In this document: piece after piece, positions 47,111 to 59,729 of the stretch
How the letters are laid out: the number at the start of each line of letters is the position of its first letter
Numbering within the stretch: the first letter of the stretch is position 1
Assembly: GCA_036897445.1 (NCBI GenBank)
Contig: JAYMTL010000031.1
Coordinates: forward strand, 87,319-151,318
Direction: 5' to 3'
Length of the DNA: 64,000 bases
Source of the DNA: Pelargonium tetragonum
Taxonomy: Eukaryota; Streptophyta; Magnoliopsida; Geraniales; Geraniaceae
The notes under the pieces: generated by a model
The model's input: only the letters and a program-made list of their open reading frames with translations
Database searches by the model: none
Told to the model about the DNA's origin: nothing
Made by a program: the position numbers and the translations under genes

Positions 47111-47311
47111 TTTCTTTTTTTCTCATGTTATAGGTGTTTTTTCTGTTTCTTTAGGGGGTGTCCTAACTTTAGGCGCTCAATTTTCTCTGTATTAGGAGTT
47201 GTGTTATAAGTCTTCTAGTTTTGGAACCTTGGGCTTACTCCTAACTTCACTTACATTAATGACTATAAAAATCATCCTTCTAGGCTTGGACTAGTAATCA
47301 AGAGAAGTTAG

Positions 47312-47390
47312 AGCTCATCTAAGATTTGAACCCACGGATTTACGGAGTTGCTGCTCCTGTTTTAACGGATCATTTAGAGTCCTGGTTTGT
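47312..47390 (-). pseudogene. Type II tRNA-like relic, possibly trnL(UAA)
   Basis: The reverse strand has a TTAAAA loop, then a small hairpin GGAGCAGCAACTCC where a variable arm would be, then GTGGGTTCAAATC for the T arm. The anticodon and acceptor stems are not convincing. The tRNA origin is likely because of the T arm and spacing. The isotype is uncertain. Confidence 0.3.
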
Positions 47391-50300
47391 AAGTGAGTTG
47401 ATATATAGGATATCTATTATCTTACCTCCTTTTTTTGATAAGTGTGGGTTTTTCGAGAAGTTCTTTATCTATTATCTAAGTGATTTCACGATGCCAAAAT
47501 GAATGGAGAACTCTTGGATTCAAAGCAAAAGTACTCCTGATTGTAAGGGGTGTAGTAGTTCCCTTTCGTCTACCAGGCGCATAGCTTTTGGCCTAATTAA
47601 TATTCCTTGTTTTATACCCTTTGTTTGCTACAAGTGTCTGTATAAGATAGATAGTTTTTTTTTATCAACGCTTTCCAAAAAGTAAATGTAATAGGATTCC
47701 AGTCATTTTACAAAGTTAGGATCCACAAGCTTGCTAAAAGAAAAAGAGGGACCTAACCAGAAACTCTTTCTCTTAATATTAAGCCTTCTCGGTACAGAAT
47801 GCCTTATAAGTGGATGCCTTTTAATTAAAATAAAAATAGACTAAGATAAAGAAAGTAAACTATCAAGAAGGACTTCGCCTAAAAACCTCAGATATTGGTG
47901 TTGGTTTAACGCCTCCCCAGGAATTCCTTGCGGCGGCATGAATTAAAAGTTAATATTTAAAATTAAGGATAACTATTTCCAGCGTTGAATTGTTTATCAA
48001 GCTATTGGCTTCTCCTTCTAAATGGGCCTTATACTGGGATTTCAAAAGTTACCTATAAAGTGGGCAAGTTCCAAAAAATCAAAGTCAAAGTGTAATCTTT
48101 TATTCTAAGATGTCCTGCTAACATCCTACTTTATAGGTTTAGTTATTAAAATCTACTAGGAATTGCTAAGATAGAAGAAACCTGGGTTTTTAGAGAGTAT
48201 GACATAGGGGGCTTTCTGTACTAATGGTACTTTTTATCCTGGAATTTCTTATGTACCCACCGATTTTGATCACCAACTTACTTATAATAGTTGTAGTAGT
48301 ACTTTTTTAAGCTTCCAAACTAATATAAAGTAAGAATCATTTTCATTTTAGCCTCTAAATTTTCGTACCCCTCTTTCTTTAGGAGTCAAAATCACGAGTT
48401 AGCGAGAACTTTATCGTCATACTTTGCCGTATCTTCTAAGAGTCTTATTTACTTTTTCTAATTAAAGGGGTTTGGTATTAACTAATTTGAAACTGGATAA
48501 CTTAAATCTGAAAGTCTTTAGTGTCCTGCGCCGTAGGAGATCCCTTTCTTGCTTTTAAATAGAATTATATAGAGATTCTTTGAGGAATGCCTTAAACACA
48601 AAATAGAAACTCTACCGGATTCGCATCACTTAAGTCTTAATCTACATCTTAGTAGGGTCTAGTCCTAGTTATGTAAGTAAAAAGAGTTAAACATTTCATT
48701 CCTTAAACTCTATTTTATTTCAAAAATCCGAATTGCTCGGACCTGTTTGTTTTTCTGAAAAAAAAAAGGATAAGGATCCCTTTTCCTACTGAAAAAGTGT
48801 CATATATTATAAAAAATGTTTAATACTTGAAGGATTGTAATCGGTTTATCAAGACTAAGTAGAATACTCTTGAAATGAAAAACTTATATTTGACAAGCCA
48901 AGCTTTAGTACAGGCTGTGGTATTAATAGTCAGTAAAGAAAAGTCCGAGATACCCTTTTCAATCTCTTAAACTGTGTCTTTAATAGGTTTATATAACTAA
49001 CCTCTCAAAATCTTAAAAACTTTCTTACTATTATGAATAGTGAAATAAGCGGAATTATACTACAGGAATTTGCTGGAATCATCTTAAATCGAAACTCAAA
49101 TTCTTTAGTATAGAAATTTTCCAAGTTACGGCCTATAAGGTACAGGGTAGACTTGTCGAGGAACAGAAGTACTATAACCCAAAAGAAGTATATCCAATTG
49201 TAGTAATAAGGGCAGTCCTGAAAAATGAAATACTAAAGGTTCAAATCGAGTAACACGTAAAACAGAATACCTCTAAATGGCCTTAAGGGAGATCTTGGGA
49301 ACTTGTATTTGAAAACTCTACGACTATAAAGGAAAAGTTTAAAATAGAGTTCTGCTTGATATACTCCCTTTAGAGGAAGACTTGTTGCCATAGGAGTCCC
49401 CTAGTTAGTATCTATATCTGCGTACCTATAGAGTTAAGTTCTAAATTTATAGGGCGTTTTTCTTTAAAGTTCCAATTATAAGGTCTCCGGATAAGAGTTC
49501 ACGCTATATAGGAGTTAAGACCTTGCTTATTCTAGTAGATAAGGTTTCCTTACTTAGGAAATTGAAAAGCTTCTATGATAGGTTGAAAATTTGAAATGAA
49601 AAGAATTCCTGCTACAATTTTTAGTGGAAAAAGGGATGCTCCCCTTACCCTTTGAGAGAATCTTATGTTATCTGATAAAAGCTAAGGATGGATTTCTCCT
49701 CTCGTACTTGTCATTATTATACCAAGGTTGTTAAGGGTTTTCTATTTGACCCGATAAAGGCTTCGTTTATTTAATATAAGTTCTTGACGGTCTCTAAATT
49801 CTAAAACAAGGGGGTTTTCCTGGTATTTTTCTAATTTCAATAAAAGTAGAGTCCTATCCCTTAGTGTTTAATAAGAAATAATAAAGAAAAGTTACGAGAT
49901 CCTCTTTAAAGATACCTGGTATTATAGTATTTTATAGAAAGAATATATTTAGAGTAGCAGCTCCTTATTTAAGTGGGGTACCTTACAAGGTTAAACTCTC
50001 TTTTTTTTATCTTATATAGTAGCCTCTTTTTACTAATCAGAGCCCTATAACGTTCTTATTAGAGCGAATCGCGTAGTATATAAAAAGGGATTCTATGAGC
50101 CATAAACATTTCATTTAATATTAGGGAACCCTATTCCTAAGTGAAAAAGAAGCACTTCTTATAATTGATATCTCGAAAAAAGACTCTTTATTAAACCGTG
50201 GAGCACCCCGGTTCCTCTCAAACAAAGAGCAGGCAATCCCGACAGGAAATCCACCTAAGGCATTTATTAGCTATTTGGAAATCTTGTATTAAAGGGTAAA

Positions 50301-52006
50301 TTCACTATATTATAACTACGCTCCCTGATTATTTCCAAAAAAGTCTACTACTGAGCTAGGTTTTTTCAACGGCTTGTGCTCATTTAAAAATTCATTATTT
50401 AATCACATATATTGGGGAGGCCCCGTACAAGGGAATTGTACTCTTTTCCACGAAGTTGTCAACGAGATTCAATATGGGATTAACTCTATATCAATAAAAG
50501 CAGCCCGAGCTTGTTAAGCAGTTCCAACGGGGTCTTTAGCAAAATGTTAGAAAATCGTTTTTGCCCCCGGATCTTGACTAGATTTGTAAGCCGCATTACA
50601 TTTCTATACGTCAAATAAGCTTTGTAACTCTTAATACTACGTATTATATATAAGCAAGCTCTTGGGAAAGGCAACTAGAAAACAGACTTTTGAAAGCTTA
50701 AAGGCTTTTGCTTGATCCTTCTTATTAGGCTAAACAAAGTGTTGGTTATATTCTAATATAAAGTTGAATATTGAATGTGAGTATTCTTTAATTCTTACAG
50801 CCCTTTGAAAGCACATCTATTGCTAGTGAAATATATTAGACACTTTTAGTCAAGTTAGTTTGTTTAATATCTAATAAGCAGTGTCTACGGTAATATAAAC
50901 TTTTAACCATAGGATATCGGCCTAGCCTGTAGGGGATGTAATCCAACTTAAAGAAGCATATTTGCTCCGAACCGAGTGCTTCCTATTTGCACCTTTCTCG
51001 TATTGTTTACTTACCAAAGTTATGTCCAAAGAAAACAAGCCTTGCAACTGCACTACTTTTTAATGTATACTAAGAGCTACCTTATACCGCAGCTAAGCTT
51101 TTCTAATACCCCTTATGGAATATCCTTTTTATAAACCTCAAAAGGACAATACTAGTAATCGACAATTACCTTACTAAAATCTAGAATCTAAGGCCTATGG
51201 ATAAATTCAATTACAGGGAATCCCCTCTGTGCAAAATCTCTTACCCGACTCCTTAGACTCCCCTTTTTTACTTGACGGGACCTAGAGTACTGAAGAAAAA
51301 GTGGAGTTCAAGGAAATTTTTTATGGGTTCTTAACTCTTTTTATACCTTACTTCAAAAGAGCTCCTAAGGCTACCTTGTAGAGAAAGAAACTGCTTAGTA
51401 ATATTTAGATTAGCACTTTTAACTTGTTGAAAGATTCACTGCAGAAAGGAGTGCTCTATATAAGTGATTTTAAGACTTTAACAAGAGTTTTACCTAGTTT
51501 ACTAGTATAAAGAATCCTGCTGTATGCCAAAGAGAGAAGCAGTATTAGTAAATTAAAGGGACTCCATGTAGGAAAAATTTTGGAATATTAACCGGTAATT
51601 TTGATGCGGTTTTAAACCCTCATAGCATTAGTAAACATTGATGATAAAAGTATACAAATGAGCCTTACTCTTTTCAAAGTCAATTTCTAAAATACTGGAC
51701 TATGACTTTTTTTTACCAACAATTTACTTAGTCTAGCAAACAAGGAATTTCCTCTTGCTTGTAAGAACTAATAGGATAGGAAACTCCTTAGGTATAATAC
51801 TTATTCTAGGAGTATCCGGGGGTGCTCTACAAAAGTTTCTTTATATTAGTTAAACTTGTAGCCTGCTTTAGCTGGAATAATTATAAGCTTATAAATTCTA
51901 TTAGTAGTATAACTAGTATTGAAGCTGAAAACCTAGAGCAGAGTCTTAACTGACCCCGTGGTTTTTTGATCCTCATTACCTGATAACAGGTGCCCAATTA
52001 AAGAGT

Positions 52007-52026
52007 CTTTAGTTTACTTTAGTTTA
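52007..52026 (+). repeat. 10-nt tandem duplication
   Basis: CTTTAGTTTA occurs twice head to tail without a mismatch. Confidence 0.8.
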
Positions 52027-52559
52027 GAGGGTTTTCCCCTATATTTCATTAAGTCCTTTTTAGTCGGAACTAGAATCAAGATTATACCTTATTAAATTAA
52101 CTTTGTTTAGTTTCCCACTTCTTACTTACGAGTTCTTTTCCATGGCTTAAAGAATTCTGATACCAAAAGATGTTAAAAAGAATCAGATAACAAAAGTCCT
52201 AAGCTTTCTTTTTTTAGTTTCTATATTTATACCAAATTCTTTAAGTTATAAGCTAGGGATTCCTCTCTTTATTTTTCAAAACAGTCTAATCTTCGCCGTT
52301 AAGTCTTAAAGTCTGCTACAGGAATCCTGTTGATGTAGAAACTTTGAGCGACTCCGATTTAATAGGAATGCCCACGAAAAAAATAGTGGTATTTAACCAA
52401 GAAGTTTTTTGAAGAAGCAGCAAAAAGAAATTAGGCCCTAGGTTTTTCTAGAATCTTTATTTTAAGTAATAGCGGGATAACAATAAAGAAGGATTCAGCA
52501 GATGCGTGAGGTTGATACTCACTTTTATTCTTGTTAACTATAGTCATTTTGCGAGTTAA

Positions 52560-52574
52560 AGGTAATGCAATTAG
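52560..52574 (-). repeat. Variant of the dispersed 15-mer
   Basis: It reads AGGTAATGCAATTAG on the plus strand, intermediate between the main form and the 39198/45610 form. It is preceded by CGAGTTAAA, a string also found shortly before the 39198 copy. Confidence 0.5.
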
Positions 52575-53425
52575 TTATGTGATGTATCTTCAGTTTAGAA
52601 TAATCTTAATCAGACTAAATGTAGCCACTCATACAGGGCAGGGCTGTTCATATAAATAGAAAAAGTGGTCTAATTCTTGCTGTTATATAAAAAACCCTTT
52701 TCGGTTAGTTTTCTAAAACATCTGAGAATGGATGCTAAAGTCTGAGATGTACAATCACTTTTCGAGGACCCCAAAAGTGGCAGGGAAAGTCAACAATAAG
52801 TAGTAAAGGACTCTAGGTATAAAGTATTGAATATATTAGGAAAAGAGACTGACTCCGGGGATTTCCTAACTTTTTGTCTCGCCTTTACTAAAAACACTAG
52901 GAAATTCCATGTCTAAGGCAGGGTCTTTCCCGCCTCCGGGTCTCTTAACCAGCTTTCAAAGCAAAAGTATATGGATTTTAGGGTATAGCACCTTTCATTG
53001 GTCAAGGGAATTTTAAATACACAAACAAGGCTGCGGGCGTCGCATCTTTTTGGAGAATCCGAGCAGGAGCAAATTGAGTTTTAATTATGAAATTGTAAGG
53101 TCGATTAACCAACTGGTGGGTTGTATAAAATAAGAAGATTCGAGAGATATGAAACCGCGGTGGGCTACTAAAACTTAGGGAAAACTGGGAAGAAATCATC
53201 TTTATAGGGGCCTATACCCGTAATACGGCAAGGCGTTTTTCCATGGTAAGTGTTTTATACTCTCTACTAATAGAATCAGAAGGGGAACAGGATAAATTAA
53301 AAAAATTCTAAGTTATTACTCTAATTCTGAAGTATCCAAAAAAGACAGGGGTTTCGGGTAGTAGTATATAAACAAGTTTTCTAGTTTTCAATCAAACTTG
53401 AATTGGGTTTATGCTCTAAAGTTCT

Positions 53426-53447
53426 CTTTTAGCTCCCTTTTAGCTCC
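53426..53447 (+). repeat. 11-nt tandem duplication
   Basis: CTTTTAGCTCC occurs twice head to tail without a mismatch. Confidence 0.85.
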
Positions 53448-53546
53448 AGGGGAGGTCTAGTTAAACAAGTAAAAAGGGGCAAAATTCTAGTGAATAGAAC
53501 CTAAAGTAGTACGTGGGTACTTTTCGTTTTTGAGAGAAGAAGACCC

Positions 53547-53561
53547 TTAATTACATTACCT
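53547..53561 (+). repeat. Dispersed 15-mer TTAATTACATTACCT, copy 7
   Basis: Exact plus-strand copy, followed by G and a T run. Confidence 0.8.
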
Positions 53562-54280
53562 GTTTTTTCAAATCCAAATCTAGAATATCTAATAATTGGG
53601 ATATTCATTTTCTTTCATTTTACCTGTATCCCTCCTATGCTTAGTAAGTAGCAAGACCCCTGAGTAAGATATTTTTTATTAATTACCTTTTTCTTTTTAC
53701 TTTAAGAGTTCCTTAGCAGATTTTAAGACTATTGGGACCTTTAGAGTAGAGGGCCCTCCGTGTTACAGTATTTTATACCGGAGGCAGGGTCTAATAAGGT
53801 ATACTTTTTTTTAGTGACATCCTTAGTTTTTTATAAAGTCAAGCAGGTAAGAGGCTATAGCGCAGAATTAGAGAGACCCTAGCCGTTTAGTCTTTTTTTT
53901 ATAGATAGAGATGCGCCGGGATCCTCATTATATGAAAACTGCAGTAAATACAGAAATAGGAAAATTTTATATACAAGAAGATCGGTATAGGTCGCTAAAG
54001 GGCATTCCCCTCTGTTTTTGAGTTTTTTAGTAAAGTAGTTTGAAGAATAATAGAAAAATGTTTGGTTATTTACATGATAGTAATTTTTTTGCAAGTCTTT
54101 TAGTGGATCCTTGTGAATATAGTCTAGAGCTAGTACTCTTTTTCTATTCTACTTTTGAATTCGCTTGGACTCCTATTACTTGTTATTTAGATTGGTTGAT
54201 AATAAAGTAAGTAAGCATTTGCCCGACGCGACTTTTATAATCCAAATTAAAAAAGCGTCATACTTAGTTAATTAGTCTTT

Positions 54281-54353
54281 TCCCGAATCCTGTCGACTTG
54301 AACCAGCGACACAGGATAATTTTCTAGGTTGTTTTACCACCGAAAAAAGTAAG
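54281..54353 (-). pseudogene. trnF(GAA)-like tRNA relic
   Basis: The reverse strand aligns to plant tRNA-Phe over the D arm end, anticodon arm and T arm with one single-base gap: AAAACAA, then AAAA of the anticodon loop, then TGTGTCGCTGGTTCAAGTC against TGTGTCAGTGGTTCGAATC. The anticodon GAA has become AAA without T33, and the anticodon and T stems are broken. Confidence 0.5.
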
Positions 54354-57300
54354 CTTATGCAACGCTTTTTTGCTATCCGATTAAGGAGTATCAGGTCCTT
54401 TTATAGGATATACTTACTAAAAATGAATTATCGAGTGAACCTTTCTTTTAAAAATGTATGATTATATTCAAAATACAAGATAGAAAAAAACAAATTTAGG
54501 GAAACCCTATATCACGATGACTTTGAACTTTAGGGATGCAACAATAGGGAGCCAGTTATTCGATAAAGCTGCCTTTGTATCCGCATAGTAACAAAAATTG
54601 AAACTCAAAGTTTTCTCAAAAAAAGATACCTCGGAACAACTTTAACTTTATTAACTATACGGATATCAGTAAGGCTTTGGGTTAGTAAAAAGATTTAAAG
54701 AGAAAAATACGGTAAGTAAACTAAGACTTTCTAGGCATTCCTCTTTGAGATTCCTTGGTTTAACAAAAGTTGGTTCTTTTATATAGAAATACTAAAAAGA
54801 TACAACTAAAGTCTCAGAAAAATATGAAGTCACAAGGTTTTTCCACCATTAATCAAAAGGGTACTTTTGCAACGTCTGGCCCTTAGTTAAAGTTAACCTA
54901 GAGGGCCCTTCCTGTGTAATGACTACTCATTAGTTGTTCAAATCCTTGCTCCCCCTTGAGAGTAAGTACTCTTTGGTCTAAATCTAGTAGTTTTTAATAA
55001 ACCAGCCTAAGTGGGAGACCCTCCGGTGTGTAACTTAAAAAACAATTTGAATCTAATGTTAATAAGTTAAGCCATCTATCCAACCCAATAATAACTAAGA
55101 TCTCGGAAATATCTCTTATTAGAAACCCAACTTTGAACTGAGACTCGCTGTGAGAGTTGCCGCTTACTATATGTTATAGAAAGGCTATAAAACTAATTGG
55201 AAAAACTACTTAACTTGTAAAACCCAATCAAAGCTGGCAAAAGCCTAGGATGCCTAATTACCTCTTTAATACGAGCTCTCTTTTAGAAATTTTTTCAAAT
55301 AAAGGGGAATGTGGGGCTTTCTTCGTCGCCAGGGAGATATTCTAACTCAATTTATAGGTATTTCTAGAGTAAGTGCTATACCTTACTTTTCTAACTATCA
55401 GACAAATGAGAAGTTGGCAGTTACACTACATTCCGCCTCAGAAATGCTAATTCTTATGTGTTTTTATCGTCGAACGAAGCCCGGACTATAAAAATCTCTT
55501 ATCTAGCTACAACTTTATACTTGCATCCTCTAACTCTAAAAGTTAGTAAATAGTAACGAATAGACTTAAATAAGAACACCCATAGCAGATTCTTTCTATT
55601 TGTAAGGCAGAATAACTTAAAAAGAGGTTAGGAATTGCTTTGATTAAACAAATCGGCACTAAAGTTTTAATTGTTACCTTTTTACCGTATTTTCATTAAA
55701 CTTCAAACTTCTCAAAAACCTGTATCGACGCTTTAGATAATGTTAGATAATGAGGTAAGTCCTCCTCTTATTCTTCGTATTCTTATTCAGTGGAACATCT
55801 ATAATATAGATAAACTATTTGCATAGATTTTTGATTGTAATAGGATAAGAAATGAAGAGCTTGGCAGGGTATCAAATCTTATGTTTCACTTGTCCTTAAC
55901 TTGTGTTTACGCTTTTAAATTATATCCGTTTTAGCCTGGAGTGGGTTCTTTTTTCTTTAGTATAACTATAAACAAGTTGAGTTAGAATTCTCTAAGTTTG
56001 CTTCTTCTTTCATCGCTGTTTTCTAATTTCTTGGTTTATTAAGAAAGCGGAGGCTAGGCCGGCTTAAAGTTCCTATATTAGTAGCTTTATAAAAAGAAAA
56101 AGCTTCCTATATTTATCTTATATAAGACTAGAAGTAAGAAAGTAAATATATCCAGTTGAGAACTTAACCACACCCTAATATATTGTGTTTCAGTTCCTTA
56201 AGTAGATAATATTAAAAAGTGGAACGAGTATAACGAGCCTTTTTTGTATATCAAATTCAAAGGGTTCCTTATTTTCGAAAGGTGGTTACCCATGGCTTTG
56301 GCTTTTTCAGTAAGTATGATGGAAATACCCTATATATTCAAAAAGGATTTAGTATATGACTCCGATTCTACAACAAGAAAACCACTTCGATAAAAACTAT
56401 TCTTTACACTTTAAGAGAACTTATTCAAAAGTATATAAAAATGGAATTATGAAAACTAGTTTTGATAAGCACATCCTCGGCTAGCTTTGTTAAAACGGAT
56501 TCAGATATACGACCCGCAGCTGTAGTAATAGCTGTGAAATCCATGCATAGAGGATAACCCTTTCATACTATATATCTTTTAGAAAGATGCTTTCAGGAGA
56601 TCCTATTAAAAGTCTTATAATCTAGATTTTAATCTAGTTTGGTATATAATTTAGATCAAGGCATATCCTTATATGTTACGGTATAAAAATTTCAGTTGGT
56701 GAGACTCGCTCTTTAATTTGTTGCATAAGTTTTCCTTTTAGTTTAAACCCTTTGGTGGTGACAGTGGAGTCATTCCTTGTTTTGGGTCTCAGTCTAAACA
56801 AAGGTCAAAAAAGATTATAGTACTCTGGGAGATCCCTATAATTACGCATTTTGCAAACTTGTATATAGTAGTCATTCTATTTATAAACTAGAGATTAAGA
56901 TCCGCGCTGCCTTATTAAAGCGTAACCTTTGCTTAGGAATTTGAGATAAGAAAGAATTGCTGTTCACTTAAGCTTGAGATACTACAAAAAAAAGCCCCAC
57001 CTTTTGAGGAATAACAAGATTTTCTGTAGTAAAACGGACTTAGGGTTACACTAATTAGTATTTTATACGTACGTGGTAGTAGATACAGACTTCTTATCTG
57101 CGGATCCGCAAGGAACAGCTCAAATAGAAACCTACAAAAGAAAGCCAACACTATACTCACATGGATATGTTACTTTAGTTCTGGTAATTTATAAGTAGGA
57201 TCCGAGCCAATTGACTATCAATTCAGTTATAGGAAATCCCATTTGACACATTAAATTTCTCATTCCAAAACTTGTTTAAAACTGCTATGCTCCTTACTTT

Positions 57301-59509
57301 TAAAGTAGTAATGGATTAGAATAAAACGCCATCTCACGAGTGGAACTTCAGCATTGTCTCGTAAATTAAGTACGCGGAAATAAAAATTTCATAGTGTATT
57401 ATCTTTTATATGCTTTTCAGGTCAGGGCAGTCTTGCTCTTTTATGTAAAGCTTTTTTTGTAGGCTTACGCCCTTTTTACAGGGGTTGACCGAGCAAAATG
57501 AAAATGAGATGGTTAAGATTGTACATTCTTTAAAATTCCTTAACCAGCTAAGCGTTGACAAGTTTAGGACTCCTGAATATTCCATATCGTTATATATATA
57601 AGAACTTTTCTCAAGACTGAAATCACTTAAATAGATAGGCTTTCCAGGAGCTAAAGCCGAGAAGGCTGCTGCTAAGGACCTGTGGAAAGTCTAACCAATG
57701 TCAGACAAGATTTTAGGTTAAAACACGGAATTCCGGCCAAAAATACAATGAGTTCTAGTTGCGTCAACTTTTAATATTCCTAAGTTCGTATCCGAAGATT
57801 TTCCCAAACAAAAAGACTTGAATAATCTAACCGCTCTTGAACTCTCGAGAAAAGGGTCCATATCTTATAATAGGTAATCCTTGTTTTAAGGACCACGGCG
57901 GGTAAAACCTCTCGTGCCAAACCAGGACTTTTCAAAGGAAGGTGACAGGGGTATTATTACAAGCTTTATTTTATTACGCAGCGCAGAGAGATTTAAGCAC
58001 TTCTTGATTTTCTACGTTTAGTTTTAGAATTCGTAGATTCGGGTCGGGTATCCCAATGACAGGCGCTTATATATGCCAGAACAGTCTAGCTTCCTCTAGG
58101 AAACAACTTGCTTCGTTAAGACTAATACTCGGTCTATTACTAAAATAAAGAATCTTAAAATCTTTTCGAGTGCTAAGTGTTTGAAGTTCCTTTACAAAAA
58201 GCTTTCCTTTCTGATTGCCTTGGATATTCATTACTGAGTTTATTAAGTTTCCAGCTAAAAGTTAAAATAAAAAAGCTTTTGCGCCAGTGCACACCAGAGC
58301 TGAGTAGGAATGCTAACAAAAGAGGGTTCAAGTTGGGTCTTTCTGGAAAGGGCTCCCTTTGTAAGAGAAACAGGGAACTCTATTTCGATTATCGATTATA
58401 AGTTAAAAGAATAGAATACACTGAAAAGATAAGAGGAGTCCTGCAAAGTCAAGGTTTGTATTATACTTAGACTAGGGGCCGCCTAACTGTTTACCTGCAG
58501 CAAAACCCGTCTTATCTGTATTACCTGTTTTATCTTTCCTTTAGCTAGTAAGAAAGTTTCTCTTGGTTAATGGACTGAAGGCTACTGTTTAATAAAGAAA
58601 TTTCCTTTAACTCGAATCTTTCTTTTAGGAGGAAAGTCTTTTATTAGTATTGCTTTGCTAACTAAACGTATGAAAGTCAAGATAGTTATTCTTTATTACC
58701 TTTATCTTTCATTATAAGTACTTAAACCAGGAAACATAGGTACTGTTGTGAATTAGTTTACTGGTTGTTAAGCATTCCCCTTTATTATGTATTTTAGCTA
58801 CTAGAGAAATAGTTATCTGTTAATAGGATCTTTCCCTTAGGTAGTGTCTTTACCTTGTTCTGTATTAGATTGGTATATTCCTCTTTTGCTTTCTAGTGGT
58901 ATGTAGAGGATAGAAACCCTATAGTACATAGAAAAACTCTTCAGCTTGTTCACTTGCTTTCCTTATAAACAGTTAAAGAGCGCAGAACTATCCACCTAGT
59001 CTAGTCCTTAAACGAAACCTTTGACCTTTAATTACTTTAAAATATAGGAACTCTTATAAAACTTTGACGCATTTCTTAAAAAAAGACTGAACCTTTCCCT
59101 TTTTTATTTACTCAATTTGCTTTAGCTTTAGGTCTTCTCTAACTAGAAAACTAGGCAACAAAAGGGGCTGCTATCCCTAAGTTCTTTACCGGAAACTGCT
59201 TACTTTAGTTCCTTGCAAAAACTTCCTTGGATCCGGAAGGTAAGAAAACTTCCTTTTATTAAAGTAAAGAGTCAGTTTTCTTTGAGTAGCCTCTTGAAAC
59301 TTACTAACTAACACCCGGTTTTTGATTCTAATCTGAGACTTAATGTATATAAACGGGTAAGTTTCCGTAGACTTTTCAATATAATAATTTTATTCTATGA
59401 GTTTCCCTTCCACTCTATTCTATAGGATCCTTAGCAATTCTTAGTAAAATGGGGCTTTACAAAACACGTTTTTATTTGGGAACTCGACATCCAGTTTTTA
59501 CCAAATACC
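54354..59509. other. Non-coding AT-rich stretch
   Basis: No gene was recognised. Short frames at 55309, 56933 and 58177 resemble no known protein. An exact 10-nt tandem duplication lies at 55733-55752. Confidence 0.5.
55733..55752 (+). repeat. 10-nt tandem duplication
   Basis: TTAGATAATG occurs twice head to tail without a mismatch. Confidence 0.8.
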
Positions 59510-59729
59510 AGGCCTCATTAAGATGCCCTTTTGATCAGGATAGAGCCCTTGTTTTAGATAACGGGCCCACTTATAGATGACTTCAGTACCCAGCACATGT
59601 CTCATAATTAGAGAAACTTTTTTCTAATTAAAGAATACTCAAAAGGATTTGAGAGCCCTACAGCACCAAATAAACTTCAAGAGTCTAAGAGTTCTATTTT
59701 CTCGTAGCAAGGGCATCTTAATGAGGCCT
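59510..59729. repeat. 21-bp perfect inverted repeat enclosing a 178-base spacer
   Basis: The left arm (59510-59530, beginning AGGCCTCATTAAG) is the exact reverse complement of the right arm (59709-59729). The spacer is non-coding and holds a small hairpin (arms TAATTAGA and TCTAATTA, 59605-59630). No matching direct repeats flank the arms, so a transposon is not shown. A long RNA stem-loop or a template-switch duplication are alternatives. Confidence 0.75.

Larger units (their letters stand above)
47391..54280. other. Non-coding AT-rich stretch
   Basis: Nearly 7 kb with no recognised gene. Open frames at 47503, 50486, 53002 and 53879 are short and match nothing known. It contains two exact short tandem duplications (52007 and 53426), one 15-mer copy (53547) and one variant (52560). 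GGCAGGGCTGTT near 52637 is shared with 24202. Confidence 0.5.

Noticed and set aside
47127-47300. Hydrophobic plus-strand frame with one internal stop
   Set aside because: T-rich DNA yields hydrophobic frames by chance, and I could not match it to any mitochondrial subunit.
53858-53900. tRNA-Pro D-arm-like string GCTATAGCGCAG
   Set aside because: There is no downstream T arm or anticodon loop within tRNA length.
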